A stretch of 16,743 nucleotides of DNA, taken from DATGIQ01 sp035295665 (lineage in GTDB: Bacteria > Planctomycetota > Planctomycetia > Gemmatales > Gemmataceae). Shown here piece after piece: positions 6,640-13,772 of the stretch (positions within the stretch are counted from its first letter, which is position 1; each line of letters starts with the position of its first letter). Location: contig DATGIQ010000363.1 of the NCBI GenBank assembly GCA_035295665.1, positions 1 through 16,743 on the forward strand, given 5' to 3'. The translations under genes and the position numbers were made by a program. Under the pieces are notes generated by a model. It ran no database searches, had not been told where the DNA came from, and saw only the letters and a program-made list of their open reading frames with translations.

Positions 6640-9135
6640 TTAATGGTTCAAAATAAACTCGCGCGTGTTGATCAGTGCCCACAGGGCGTCGGCAAAAGCG
6701 GCTCGCCGGGCCGCCTGTTCGGGTTGCTCCCGATTTCCGGGTTTCTTGGCCGGCGCTGGCCCGCCCTTGCCCTTCGGGGGCGATTCCGCCACGAGAACGG
6801 CTGGGGCGGCGACGTTCTTCATCCGTCCGTGCCGGTAGGTGGCAAACTGCTGTTTCTCGGCCTCAGTCGGGAACCGCGTCAACGTGGCCAGGAATAGTTC
6901 TTCGAGGATCTCATCGTCGGTCTTGGTACTCGCCAGCAACTGCTGGAGTCGCCCCTTTTGCAGTTTTGCCAGCAGCGAGGAATCCGTCATGCGAAACAAC
7001 GTTTGCGGCAAGGCCGGATCGAGCGCCCGTTCACAATCGCAGGCCGAGGTCCGGGGCGGCCGGCCGAAGATGCGAAACGCAAACGCAAGATTGCCATTCT
7101 GCAAACGGCTGGATCCAACCTCGATGGCCCGAGCCCCCGGCGGCGCATCCGGACCAAAGGTTTCCGTCACTCCCAGTGCCGTGTTCAAAACATCGAGGAC
7201 AACTTCCGCCATCATCGGACGCAGGCCGGCATGGGAGTAATTGTTGCGATCCAGCTTATTGGAAGGATTCGTGGCCGAGGTAAGCTGGTAAACCCGCGAG
7301 TGGAGCACCGTGTGCTCTAGATGACGAATATCGTAATGGTGGTCGACGAAGTCCTTGGCCAGGGCATCGAGGAGCCTTTCGTTGGAAGGCGGGTTGGCGA
7401 GGGAAAAGTTATCGACCGGATCAACCAGGCCGATGCCGAAATAATGACCCCACACCCGGTTTACGAAGCTGCGGGCGAAGAAGGGATTGTCCGGCGCGTG
7501 CAGCCAATCATAGAGGACGGCGCGCGGATCTTTGCCTTTGTCCGCTTGAATTACGGGACCGCCCAAGGCCTTGGGCGGCAGGGGCCGGTTCGTATCCGGG
7601 TCGGGTAGTGCCCGATTTCTGCCCGCCACGACGAACACCTCACGTACTACGGGCATTTGTCCCTTGTTGGCGGTGCCTTTCTGTTTGCGCTCGCTGTTCT
7701 CCGCGTCGATCCGTTGCTTGGCCTCCGGCGAACTGCCAACGACCACCGCGCCGAAGATGTTGGCGTAAGCCCGGTAATCGGCCTGGGTCCAACGGTCGAA
7801 GGGATGTTTGTGGCACTGAGCACACTCCAGCCGGACGCCCATGAAGGCCGCGGCTGTCTTTTCCCCCCATTGCTCGATGGGCACGTTTTGCTGCCGCCGC
7901 CAAAAGAGATCGAGCGTCGGTTTTTCCGCATACGTCGTAACAAAGCCCTTCTTGGCCGCGGAATCGAGGGCGTTGACCTGTTGGATCCAGTCTTCGACGG
8001 AAAGACCATCCCGGCTCGTGGCACACAAAATGTCGTGCACAATTTCGTCATACGGTCGGTTTTCGGCGAAGCGCTTGCGGAGCCAATCATGCCACATCTG
8101 GCTCCGCTTCGTCTGCATGTCGCGCGGCTGTTCCAGGGCATCGGTGTTGTTGCCCGTGATATCGCAGAACTTGGTGGCCCACAGGGCCGCATGGAGCGGC
8201 GAAGCCAGCAGGGCGTCAATCTTCTTCAGACGCTTGTCCGGATCGGGATCGGCAAGAAACGCCCGCACTTCCTCCGGCGCCGGCAGGCTGCCGATGGTGT
8301 CAATTGTGACGCGGCGGAGGAACTCGGCATCACCAGACAGATCGGAAGGGATGATATTGAGGTTGCGGAGCTTGGCAAACACTTCGCGATCGATGTAGTT
8401 CACGGTGGCCAGTTCGGGGTAGTGAAAACCCGCCGCTACCGCGACCGGCACCATCACCCGGACCGCCAAAACATTGCCCCGATACGAGACGACAATGGAC
8501 GTGTCGCCGGGACGCAGGGCCTTGACGGCACCGGACGCGTCGACTTCGGCGATCGCATCGTCGTTGGTGCGGAAATCGCAAAAGCGGGTGATGTCTTCTT
8601 CCGTGCCATCGGCAAAGCGGGCCCGGACCGCCAAACGGACTGACTCTCCCGTCATTGGGAAGCGGTACTCCGGCGGGGTGACGGTGATGGCGGCCACGTC
8701 GCCGCTTCCCTTCGTCCAGGATGCCCCCTGGACGATCCAGGTGCGGAGCAATTGATAGGCCCAGGAATCCTTGGCAAAACGCAAGCCTCCGCCATGCTCC
8801 ACCTGGCCCGTCGGCTTAAGCAGCAGCAGGCTATGATCGGGATCGACGGCGTCGATGCGGCGGCCAAAGTTGTCTCGCGTCAGCGCGAGATAGTCTTTTT
8901 CCGGATCGTAGCCGAACAGCGACAAGCGAAAGCCACCTCGGCCTTGAAACGATCCATGACACGAGCCGGAGTTACATCCCATTCGGCCGAAGATACCGAC
9001 GAGATGACGTTCAAAGTCGACTTTCGGTTCGTTCGTCGGAGCAGGCACCGCAGCAAGGAGCGGCCTGGCCAACGCGCAGAGAACGCCCGCGGTGGCGGCG
9101 ACGGTGACGAATCGGGTGATGCTGGCAGCTAGCAT
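6640..9135 (-). CDS. DUF1549/DUF1553 protein with cytochrome-like and Big2 domains
   Basis: 831 residues from the ATG at 9135, chosen because AGGAGG lies eight bases upstream and a signal peptide starts there (about 1-29, ALARPLLAA). The open frame extends 44 codons further upstream without such support. Domain order: an N-terminal cytochrome-like motif GCNSGSCHGSFQGRGGF (Cys54, Cys59, His60; four residues between the cysteines rather than two); a Big2 immunoglobulin-like domain about 148-230; DUF1549 about 247-460, containing a standard CAQCH haem-type motif (Cys438, Cys441, His442); and DUF1553 about 535-770, with FVNRVWGHYFGIGLVDPVDN and the conserved FGRPPRTSACDCER region. A Pro/Lys/Ala-rich stretch (about 774-806) interrupts the C-terminus. 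These proteins are characteristic of Planctomycetota and are exported, but their function is not known. The gene leads an operon with the following DUF1501 gene. Confidence 0.93.
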   Translation of the reverse strand: MLAASITRFVTVAATAGVLCALARPLLAAVPAPTNEPKVDFERHLVGIFGRMGCNSGSCHGSFQGRGGFRLSLFGYDPEKDYLALTRDNFGRRIDAVDPDHSLLLLKPTGQVEHGGGLRFAKDSWAYQLLRTWIVQGASWTKGSGDVAAITVTPPEYRFPMTGESVRLAVRARFADGTEEDITRFCDFRTNDDAIAEVDASGAVKALRPGDTSIVVSYRGNVLAVRVMVPVAVAAGFHYPELATVNYIDREVFAKLRNLNIIPSDLSGDAEFLRRVTIDTIGSLPAPEEVRAFLADPDPDKRLKKIDALLASPLHAALWATKFCDITGNNTDALEQPRDMQTKRSQMWHDWLRKRFAENRPYDEIVHDILCATSRDGLSVEDWIQQVNALDSAAKKGFVTTYAEKPTLDLFWRRQQNVPIEQWGEKTAAAFMGVRLECAQCHKHPFDRWTQADYRAYANIFGAVVVGSSPEAKQRIDAENSERKQKGTANKGQMPVVREVFVVAGRNRALPDPDTNRPLPPKALGGPVIQADKGKDPRAVLYDWLHAPDNPFFARSFVNRVWGHYFGIGLVDPVDNFSLANPPSNERLLDALAKDFVDHHYDIRHLEHTVLHSRVYQLTSATNPSNKLDRNNYSHAGLRPMMAEVVLDVLNTALGVTETFGPDAPPGARAIEVGSSRLQNGNLAFAFRIFGRPPRTSACDCERALDPALPQTLFRMTDSSLLAKLQKGRLQQLLASTKTDDEILEELFLATLTRFPTEAEKQQFATYRHGRMKNVAAPAVLVAESPPKGKGGPAPAKKPGNREQPEQAARRAAFADALWALINTREFILNH

Positions 9136-9283
9136 TCCTCGATCCTCCTGGTTATTGGGCTCCTTCACACCGAGCGGCTCAAAGGAAGCGATCTGGCGGG
9201 AACCTTTGGGCAATTGTTCGAGGCAGGACAGCGAGAACCAAGGCAGCCTGGCAAGGAGGACCGCCAAGTAGCTCCCTCTGTTT

Positions 9284-9312
9284 ATAATTTACGAACTGCA
9301 AAGAGTTGTCAA
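9284..9312 (-). promoter_or_regulatory. Sigma-70-like promoter of the DUF1549-DUF1501 operon
   Basis: A perfect TTGACA -35 element (9312-9307) is followed after 17 bases by AATTAT (9289-9284, 4 of 6), within the AT-rich run AAATTATAAA. It is the most AT-rich patch in its neighbourhood and lies between the secernin stop (9357) and the DUF1549 start (9135), giving a leader of about 140 bases. It separates the operon from the secernin gene. Confidence 0.6.
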
Positions 9313-9356
9313 GGATTATTTTTCCGGGGCACACCGATGTCCTGGCGTATCCGGCA

Positions 9357-10661
9357 TCATCTGCTGACGGCGATCAGCGACGGCGAGCGCAGAGAATCTG
9401 CCAGGACCGTCTCAAATCGTTCCAGGTTATATTGCATGAACAAGGTCGCTTGGCGTTGCAAATCGGCGAGTGCGCCGCGCTGCCGCAGCGCCGACCCTTC
9501 GGCATTGAATTCTTCCGCGTCCTGGTCCAAGCGGGCCTGGAAGCGCGCCAACTGATCGCGCACGCGTACGCCCCGTTCTGGATCACGTTCGCTCAACTCA
9601 CCAAGGCGAGAGACGCGCTGCCAGAGGCTCTCGGTGAGCGCGAGCCGGCCGCCGTGCTGGAAGGGTTCGGGTATTTCACCGTCCAGGAACAAGGGAAAGT
9701 AGACACTTCCCCAAAGAGGGCCAAACGCACACCAGCTCATTGGCAATCGCGCGAGATCCTGCGTTAAGGAAGCAACAAAGCTGGCGACAGCCGCCGAACC
9801 GGCCTTCTCAGCGGGATGTTGGAACCACCGAACGTCCTCCTCCCCTGCCAGCAGTCGCCCTGATCGGGGCGCGACCAGATCCAGCTGCTCCCGGAGGAGG
9901 CGGCGCAGGAAAGCGGTATCGATCCGGCCATTTTGCTCCATGAGCGCGACAGTGGCCTGCCCCCAACGGCGCAGCGCAGGCCCCTGGTTCACGGGGTCGT
10001 CGCCCAGGGCACCCACGAAATCGAGCTTGCTGCCGTCGTCCGCCCACCAACCCTGGCTGATCGCATACGATGCCAGGCCCGGAGCAATGCGATCCCAATC
10101 CTGGCGAATGACCCGGACATCGCTCACGGCACGGACTTCCTGGACCTCCTGATACACCCAGTAATGCCCGGCGGTCTCCACCGCGTAGGCTTCCGTGGCA
10201 TCCGCAACCAGAAACGCGCAATCGCACTCGGCCTCGGCCGGGCAGCCCCGAAAGGAACCCTGGCCATGACGTTCGACCAGACTCGTCAACAGGTCCACGC
10301 CTTGAAGGGCAGTCCGGCTACGCTCCAGCGTCAGGCGGACCAGGTCAGTGCCCAGGAGCGTCGGCCCATCACAGGACATCTTCGCGGACAGCTTCACGCA
10401 GCCGACTGCCAGCTGATGCTCATTGATTCCATATTCATAGCCCCATCGCCCATCGGGCTGGGAGCCCAGAACCGCGTAGGTCTGGCGGGCCTGGGGCAGC
10501 TCCAGGAGTTGGGTGCGGACCTTTTCATCCGGTGCGCCGGCGTGTCCCGAAGTCCGGCAGAGCGGTGGACATGACCCTGCCGGCTTGGCGCTCTTTTGGC
10601 CAAAGAGCGTCCTTCCATCGACTGTGGCCCGAGCGAGGGCCACCACCGCGTGGCAAGGCAT
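9357..10661 (-). CDS. Secernin / peptidase C69-like Ntn hydrolase
   Basis: 434 residues from the ATG at 10661, which has GGGAGG eight bases upstream. An in-frame ATG 10 codons earlier lacks such a site. This start puts a cysteine at residue 3 (MPCHAVVALARATVDGRTLF), the expected catalytic N-terminal nucleophile of C69/secernin proteins. Family landmarks follow: FGQKSAKP (20-27, the counterpart of the usual GKNSDRP), SQPDGRWGYEYGINEHQLAVG (68-87, written here as the family's GANEH region), GTDLVRLTLERS (104-115), LVERHGQG (128-135) and AFLVADATEAYAVETAGHYW (149-168). No signal peptide is seen, so it is probably cytoplasmic. C69 members include dipeptidases; in human SCRN3 the N-terminal cysteine is processed to a glyoxylyl group. 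The substrate of this protein is unknown. It is transcribed away from the second DUF1501 gene. Confidence 0.85.
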   Translation of the reverse strand: MPCHAVVALARATVDGRTLFGQKSAKPAGSCPPLCRTSGHAGAPDEKVRTQLLELPQARQTYAVLGSQPDGRWGYEYGINEHQLAVGCVKLSAKMSCDGPTLLGTDLVRLTLERSRTALQGVDLLTSLVERHGQGSFRGCPAEAECDCAFLVADATEAYAVETAGHYWVYQEVQEVRAVSDVRVIRQDWDRIAPGLASYAISQGWWADDGSKLDFVGALGDDPVNQGPALRRWGQATVALMEQNGRIDTAFLRRLLREQLDLVAPRSGRLLAGEEDVRWFQHPAEKAGSAAVASFVASLTQDLARLPMSWCAFGPLWGSVYFPLFLDGEIPEPFQHGGRLALTESLWQRVSRLGELSERDPERGVRVRDQLARFQARLDQDAEEFNAEGSALRQRGALADLQRQATLFMQYNLERFETVLADSLRSPSLIAVSR

Positions 10662-11097
10662 CGGTTGGTCCTCCCGAAAAGAGTTTGGCATCCGGGGTCG
10701 GCCGAAGCTTATTGTCCCAGCAGTAACCGTAGGCGAACGGGATTCGCATCCTCAAATTCATTGGAACACATCCACTTTCCCGCTGCAACCTTGCCTTGCA
10801 TTTCGCCCAATCTCTCTCCCGTCGCTCTCCATCAAGGTCTCGCTGCCGGGTGCATTCCCGATAGGCCATCCCGCGTGCATGTTGCGTTTATTGTGCGTTT
10901 TTATCTCCGTCCATGATGTGGGCCAGGCTATTGTATTCCGCGCGTTCATCGTGATTGACAGATTTTGCAAGACTGTTTACGCTTGAGCTAGTGTCTTCCG
11001 TCTTCGGGGGCGCCCGCCACTTGCTGCCAGCCAATTTCCTGCCTGCCACTGGCTTTTCGCGGTGAGGACGCGCGGGCCTAATGGAAAGGAGCAAATC
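10662..11097. other. Divergent intergenic spacer, no gene seen
   Basis: These 436 bases separate the leftward and rightward gene blocks. I see no convincing coding region: short open frames on both strands lack ribosome sites and recognisable sequence. A plausible rightward promoter lies near 10955-10983, and the shared upstream region must also hold the secernin promoter, for which I see no clear -35/-10 pair. No DnaA-box cluster, tRNA or inverted repeat was found. Confidence 0.6.
10955..10983 (+). promoter_or_regulatory. Candidate promoter of the second DUF1501 gene
   Basis: A perfect TTGACA (10955-10960) is followed by a 17-base spacer and TACGCT (10978-10983), which matches the -10 consensus at only 3 of 6 positions. 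The spacing and direction fit the gene starting at 11098, with a leader of about 105 bases. The weak -10 makes this tentative. Confidence 0.4.
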
Positions 11098-12402
11098 ATG
11101 CTGAACCTGTGGGGATCCCGTCTCGGGGCCAACTGTGACGGGACCACACGCCGCGATTTCCTCAAGATTGGAGCCTTGGGGATGGGGGGCCTGCTCTTGC
11201 CCGAGCTACTGCGGGCCCGAGCGGCGACGACCGCGGCCGGCCTGGCGACCAAGAACCGCTCCGTCATTTGGCTCTGGCTGGGCGGCGGACCGACCCAGGT
11301 GGAGACCTTTGATCCCAAGATGACTGCTCCCGTCGAGTATCGCAGCACGGTCGGAGCGGTGAAGACCAATGTCCCCGGCATCGAGATCGGCGGCCTCTTT
11401 CCGAAGATCGCTCAAGTCGCGGACAAGATGGCTTTCGTGCGGTCCTTCGCCCACACTAATTCCGGCCACGGGGGCGGTACGCACTGGGTGATGACCGGCT
11501 ACGATTTCCCGCCGGCCGATAACAATCAGGCGCCGGTGAAACCAGGCCTGGGCTCGATTCTGGCCCGGATGCGGGGACCGAACAACCCTCAGACCGGCCT
11601 GCCGACGTATGTCCGCATCAACCACATTTATGGCGATGGCCCAGCCTGGCTTGGCCCTTCCTATGCTCCCTTCGACAGCGGCGGCAATGCGCGGACCAAT
11701 ATGAACCTGCATGTGACCCTCGACCGCCTGTCCGACCGCCGCTCGCTTCTGAAGACCTTCGACACGATCGACCGGAGCATCGACAAAAGCGGCCTCTTGC
11801 ATGGGCTGGACAGTTTCGAGGGGCAAGCGTTTGATCTCATCCTGAGTCGAGCCCGGGAGGTCTTTGATATCAAACGAGAAGACCCACGGATCCGCGATCA
11901 ATACGGTCCGGGACTGGGCGAGCAACTGCTGCTGGCGCGCCGGCTCTGCGAAGCGGGGGTCGGTTTCGTGACCATCCACTACGGTGGCTGGGACATGCAC
12001 AGCGACATTGCCAAGAGCATGCACAGCACCGTACCGCCGCTGGACCGTGCCGTGGCCGCCCTGGTGGAGGACCTGGCCATCCGCGGCCTCGATCAGGAAG
12101 TGCTGCTGGTCATCAGCGGCGAGTTTGGCCGTACACCCAGGATCAACGGCACTGCTGGCCGGGATCACTGGGCGCCCCTGTCGACGCTGGCCTTTGCCGG
12201 CGGTGGGCTCAAGATGGGACAGGTGATCGGTCAATCGTCCGAAAAGGCCGAAGTGCCCAAATCGCGGCCGATCACCCCGCAAGACCTGGCGGCCACCATC
12301 TTCCAGGTGCTCGGTTTGCCGCTGGATCAACATTTTACAGATCCGAGCGGCCGGCCGGTTGCGATGATTGATGGCGGCAAGCCCATTGCCGAACTGTTCT
12401 AA
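11098..12402 (+). CDS. DUF1501 family twin-arginine exported protein (second, unpaired copy)
   Basis: 434 residues from the ATG at 11098, supported by AAGGAG seven bases upstream. A GTG 12 codons earlier is less likely. The Tat signal is TTRRDFLKIGALGMGG (Arg18-Arg19). The body shows the same motifs as the first copy: VIWLWLGGGPTQVETFDPK, GGWDMH (296-301), EFGRTP (342-347) and GRDHW (354-358). The two copies are clearly homologous but diverged, so this is not a recent duplication. Unlike the first copy it has no DUF1549/DUF1553 gene next to it: the upstream neighbour is the divergent secernin, and the downstream neighbour is an RMD1-like gene behind a hairpin. It is presumably exported and may work with a partner encoded elsewhere. 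Confidence 0.93.
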   Translation: MLNLWGSRLGANCDGTTRRDFLKIGALGMGGLLLPELLRARAATTAAGLATKNRSVIWLWLGGGPTQVETFDPKMTAPVEYRSTVGAVKTNVPGIEIGGLFPKIAQVADKMAFVRSFAHTNSGHGGGTHWVMTGYDFPPADNNQAPVKPGLGSILARMRGPNNPQTGLPTYVRINHIYGDGPAWLGPSYAPFDSGGNARTNMNLHVTLDRLSDRRSLLKTFDTIDRSIDKSGLLHGLDSFEGQAFDLILSRAREVFDIKREDPRIRDQYGPGLGEQLLLARRLCEAGVGFVTIHYGGWDMHSDIAKSMHSTVPPLDRAVAALVEDLAIRGLDQEVLLVISGEFGRTPRINGTAGRDHWAPLSTLAFAGGGLKMGQVIGQSSEKAEVPKSRPITPQDLAATIFQVLGLPLDQHFTDPSGRPVAMIDGGKPIAELF

Positions 12403-12417
12403 TTCGAACCGACGATC

Positions 12418-12452
12418 GGTTTCGCGGCGCTTCCCAGAGCCGCCGCGAAACC
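12418..12452 (+). terminator. Hairpin terminator candidate after the second DUF1501 gene
   Basis: A perfect 12-base-pair stem (GGTTTCGCGGCG at 12418-12429 with CGCCGCGAAACC at 12441-12452) encloses an 11-base loop, 15 bases past the stop codon. No T run follows, so it may act as a 3' stabilising structure or a non-canonical terminator. Confidence 0.55.
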
Positions 12453-12505
12453 CCCTCACTTCCTTTACCCCGTAAATTCCCTCCTTCGATCAAGGCTCGT
12501 AAACT

Positions 12506-12520
12506 GGAGGTATGTCCTCC
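12506..12520 (+). promoter_or_regulatory. Start-codon hairpin: GGAGG and CCTCC flank the ATG
   Basis: GGAGG (12506-12510) and CCTCC (12516-12520) are complementary and enclose a 5-base loop holding the ATG at 12512. The would-be ribosome site lies only one base from the ATG, too close for normal use. In the mRNA the pair could fold and mask the start. An upstream in-frame TAA (12500-12502) rules out an earlier start; a GTG at 12569 is an alternative. Confidence 0.35.
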
Positions 12521-13669
12521 GCTCACCCGCAACATGCACCGGCGGTTGAGAACCAGCCAACGATTCCGGTGGAGCGACTTCCGGCTGCGCTGGCCGGCGT
12601 GCTGCACATCTATGTTGCCTTCGATTGGGGCGATGAGATTCTCCTCAATCGCGCCCGCAAGCTGGTCCCGGCCGAGGTCCATGAGCTGTCGCGCCGCCGC
12701 CGCACGCCCTCCTCGATCACCTACCGTCCGGCTCCGTTGCGAATTCGCTTGCCCGCAGCGGACATGGACCTACCGGAGCTGGGGCGGGTGCAGGCTGCTG
12801 CGGAAGCGACGATCTTTGATTTCGCGGCCGTGAGTCTGGCGCTGCATGTGCCGTTTTGTTTGTCACCATCTTGCCTCCTCCGGCTGGCTGACTGGTTTGC
12901 CAATCCGGCAGACCTGGTAAAGAAGGCTCGCTCCACACTCCAGCCGCTCCATGAGCAACTCCTGCCTGCCATTCAAAGTCCGCTCTGGCAGGATGAGCTG
13001 AGCGAGGAATATCTCGTCTTTCAGCTGCCGCCGGGACAACACGCTCCCTCGGCCGGGCCGGCACTCGATTCTCAGGGGAGCTGGTTAGCCCGTCTGGTAC
13101 GGTTGGAACCGGGGCCGCTCAGTCCCGAGGAGATCACCGAAGCGCTCCGCCTTCGAATCCGCTACAGCCCGGACGACTTCTTTGCCCCCGACTGGGCCGC
13201 CGCCGTCCTGCTCGACCAGGATTGCGAGGAGACCTTGCAGACGGTCGAGTTCGCCAACCTCCAGCTGCTCGAGTTTCGCCATATCGACAATCGCCTGGAT
13301 GATCGCCTGGCGGTGGCCTACCAGATCATTCACACGCTTGCCCAGTCATGGCTGCCTTTCTGGCGGAGCCATGGCCGGACCTTGCGCTCCCTGGGGGAGC
13401 TCAAAGTCGAGGCCAACGGCCTGTTTGAGCGAACCGAAAACGTGCTCAAGCTGGTCGGCGATCAGTACCTGGCCCGCGTCTACCGTCTTATGGCCGAACG
13501 CTTCCATCTACGCGAATGGGAAGAAGGCATCCTGCGGAAGCTCGAAGTGGCCGAGGGGGTTTATCGCGTGGTGTCTGACCAGACCGACACCTACCGCGCG
13601 GAATTCCTGGAAATCATCGTCGTCTTGCTCATCATCCTGGAGATCCTGTTGGCGCTCTTCCGACATTGA
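12512..13669 (+). CDS. RMD1/DUF155-like protein with a C-terminal membrane anchor
   Basis: 385 residues. I assign it to the RMD1/DUF155 (YagE-like) family from its layout and C-terminal signature: a soluble N-terminal domain beginning LAGVLHIYVAFDWGDEIL, a helical region (about 290-350), then YRVVSDQTDTYRAEFLEIIV leading directly into one hydrophobic helix (about 366-382) ending in ALFRH. Eukaryotic members (RMND1, Sif2/Sif3, Rmd1) act at membranes, RMND1 in mitochondrial translation; the bacterial role is unknown. No signal peptide is present, so the bulk is cytoplasmic with a tail anchor. The start is uncertain: the ATG at 12512 is the first possible, but its ribosome site is abnormally close. 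Assignment is by eye, without a profile search. Confidence 0.72.
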   Translation: MSSAHPQHAPAVENQPTIPVERLPAALAGVLHIYVAFDWGDEILLNRARKLVPAEVHELSRRRRTPSSITYRPAPLRIRLPAADMDLPELGRVQAAAEATIFDFAAVSLALHVPFCLSPSCLLRLADWFANPADLVKKARSTLQPLHEQLLPAIQSPLWQDELSEEYLVFQLPPGQHAPSAGPALDSQGSWLARLVRLEPGPLSPEEITEALRLRIRYSPDDFFAPDWAAAVLLDQDCEETLQTVEFANLQLLEFRHIDNRLDDRLAVAYQIIHTLAQSWLPFWRSHGRTLRSLGELKVEANGLFERTENVLKLVGDQYLARVYRLMAERFHLREWEEGILRKLEVAEGVYRVVSDQTDTYRAEFLEIIVVLLIILEILLALFRH

Positions 13670-13772
13670 AAACCACACTTCGACTTGCATCAGCCAGGCG
13701 AAAAAGTGTAATTTTGTACATATCCGTGTGCGGTGCTTCCCGGCTCCTCGCGCACTTTTTCTCGTTGTCATC
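13670..13772 (+). promoter_or_regulatory. Spacer upstream of the polymerase gene with an inverted repeat
   Basis: A 9-base inverted repeat, GAAAAAGTG (13700-13708) with CACTTTTTC (13753-13761), encloses a 44-base AT-rich stretch, and its right arm ends 11 bases before the polymerase ATG. A weak promoter-like pair lies at the left arm (TTGCAT at 13685, TAATTT at 13709, 18-base spacing). I see no LexA-type operator. The repeat could be an operator, a leader structure, or chance. Confidence 0.3.

Noticed and set aside
10662..11097. Possible replication origin at the point where gene direction switches
   Set aside because: No DnaA-box cluster, dnaA/dnaN neighbour or long AT-rich unwinding region was seen; one near-match TTATCCACC lies alone inside the polymerase gene near 15043.
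11206..12459. Leftward 417-codon open frame opposite the second DUF1501 gene
   Set aside because: A shadow of a clear Tat-exported DUF1501 gene; no signal, motif or ribosome site.
13709..13730. LexA/SOS operator before the polymerase gene
   Set aside because: The GTACATATCCGTGT-like stretch does not match GAAC-N4-GTTC or the CTGT-N8-ACAG pattern well enough.
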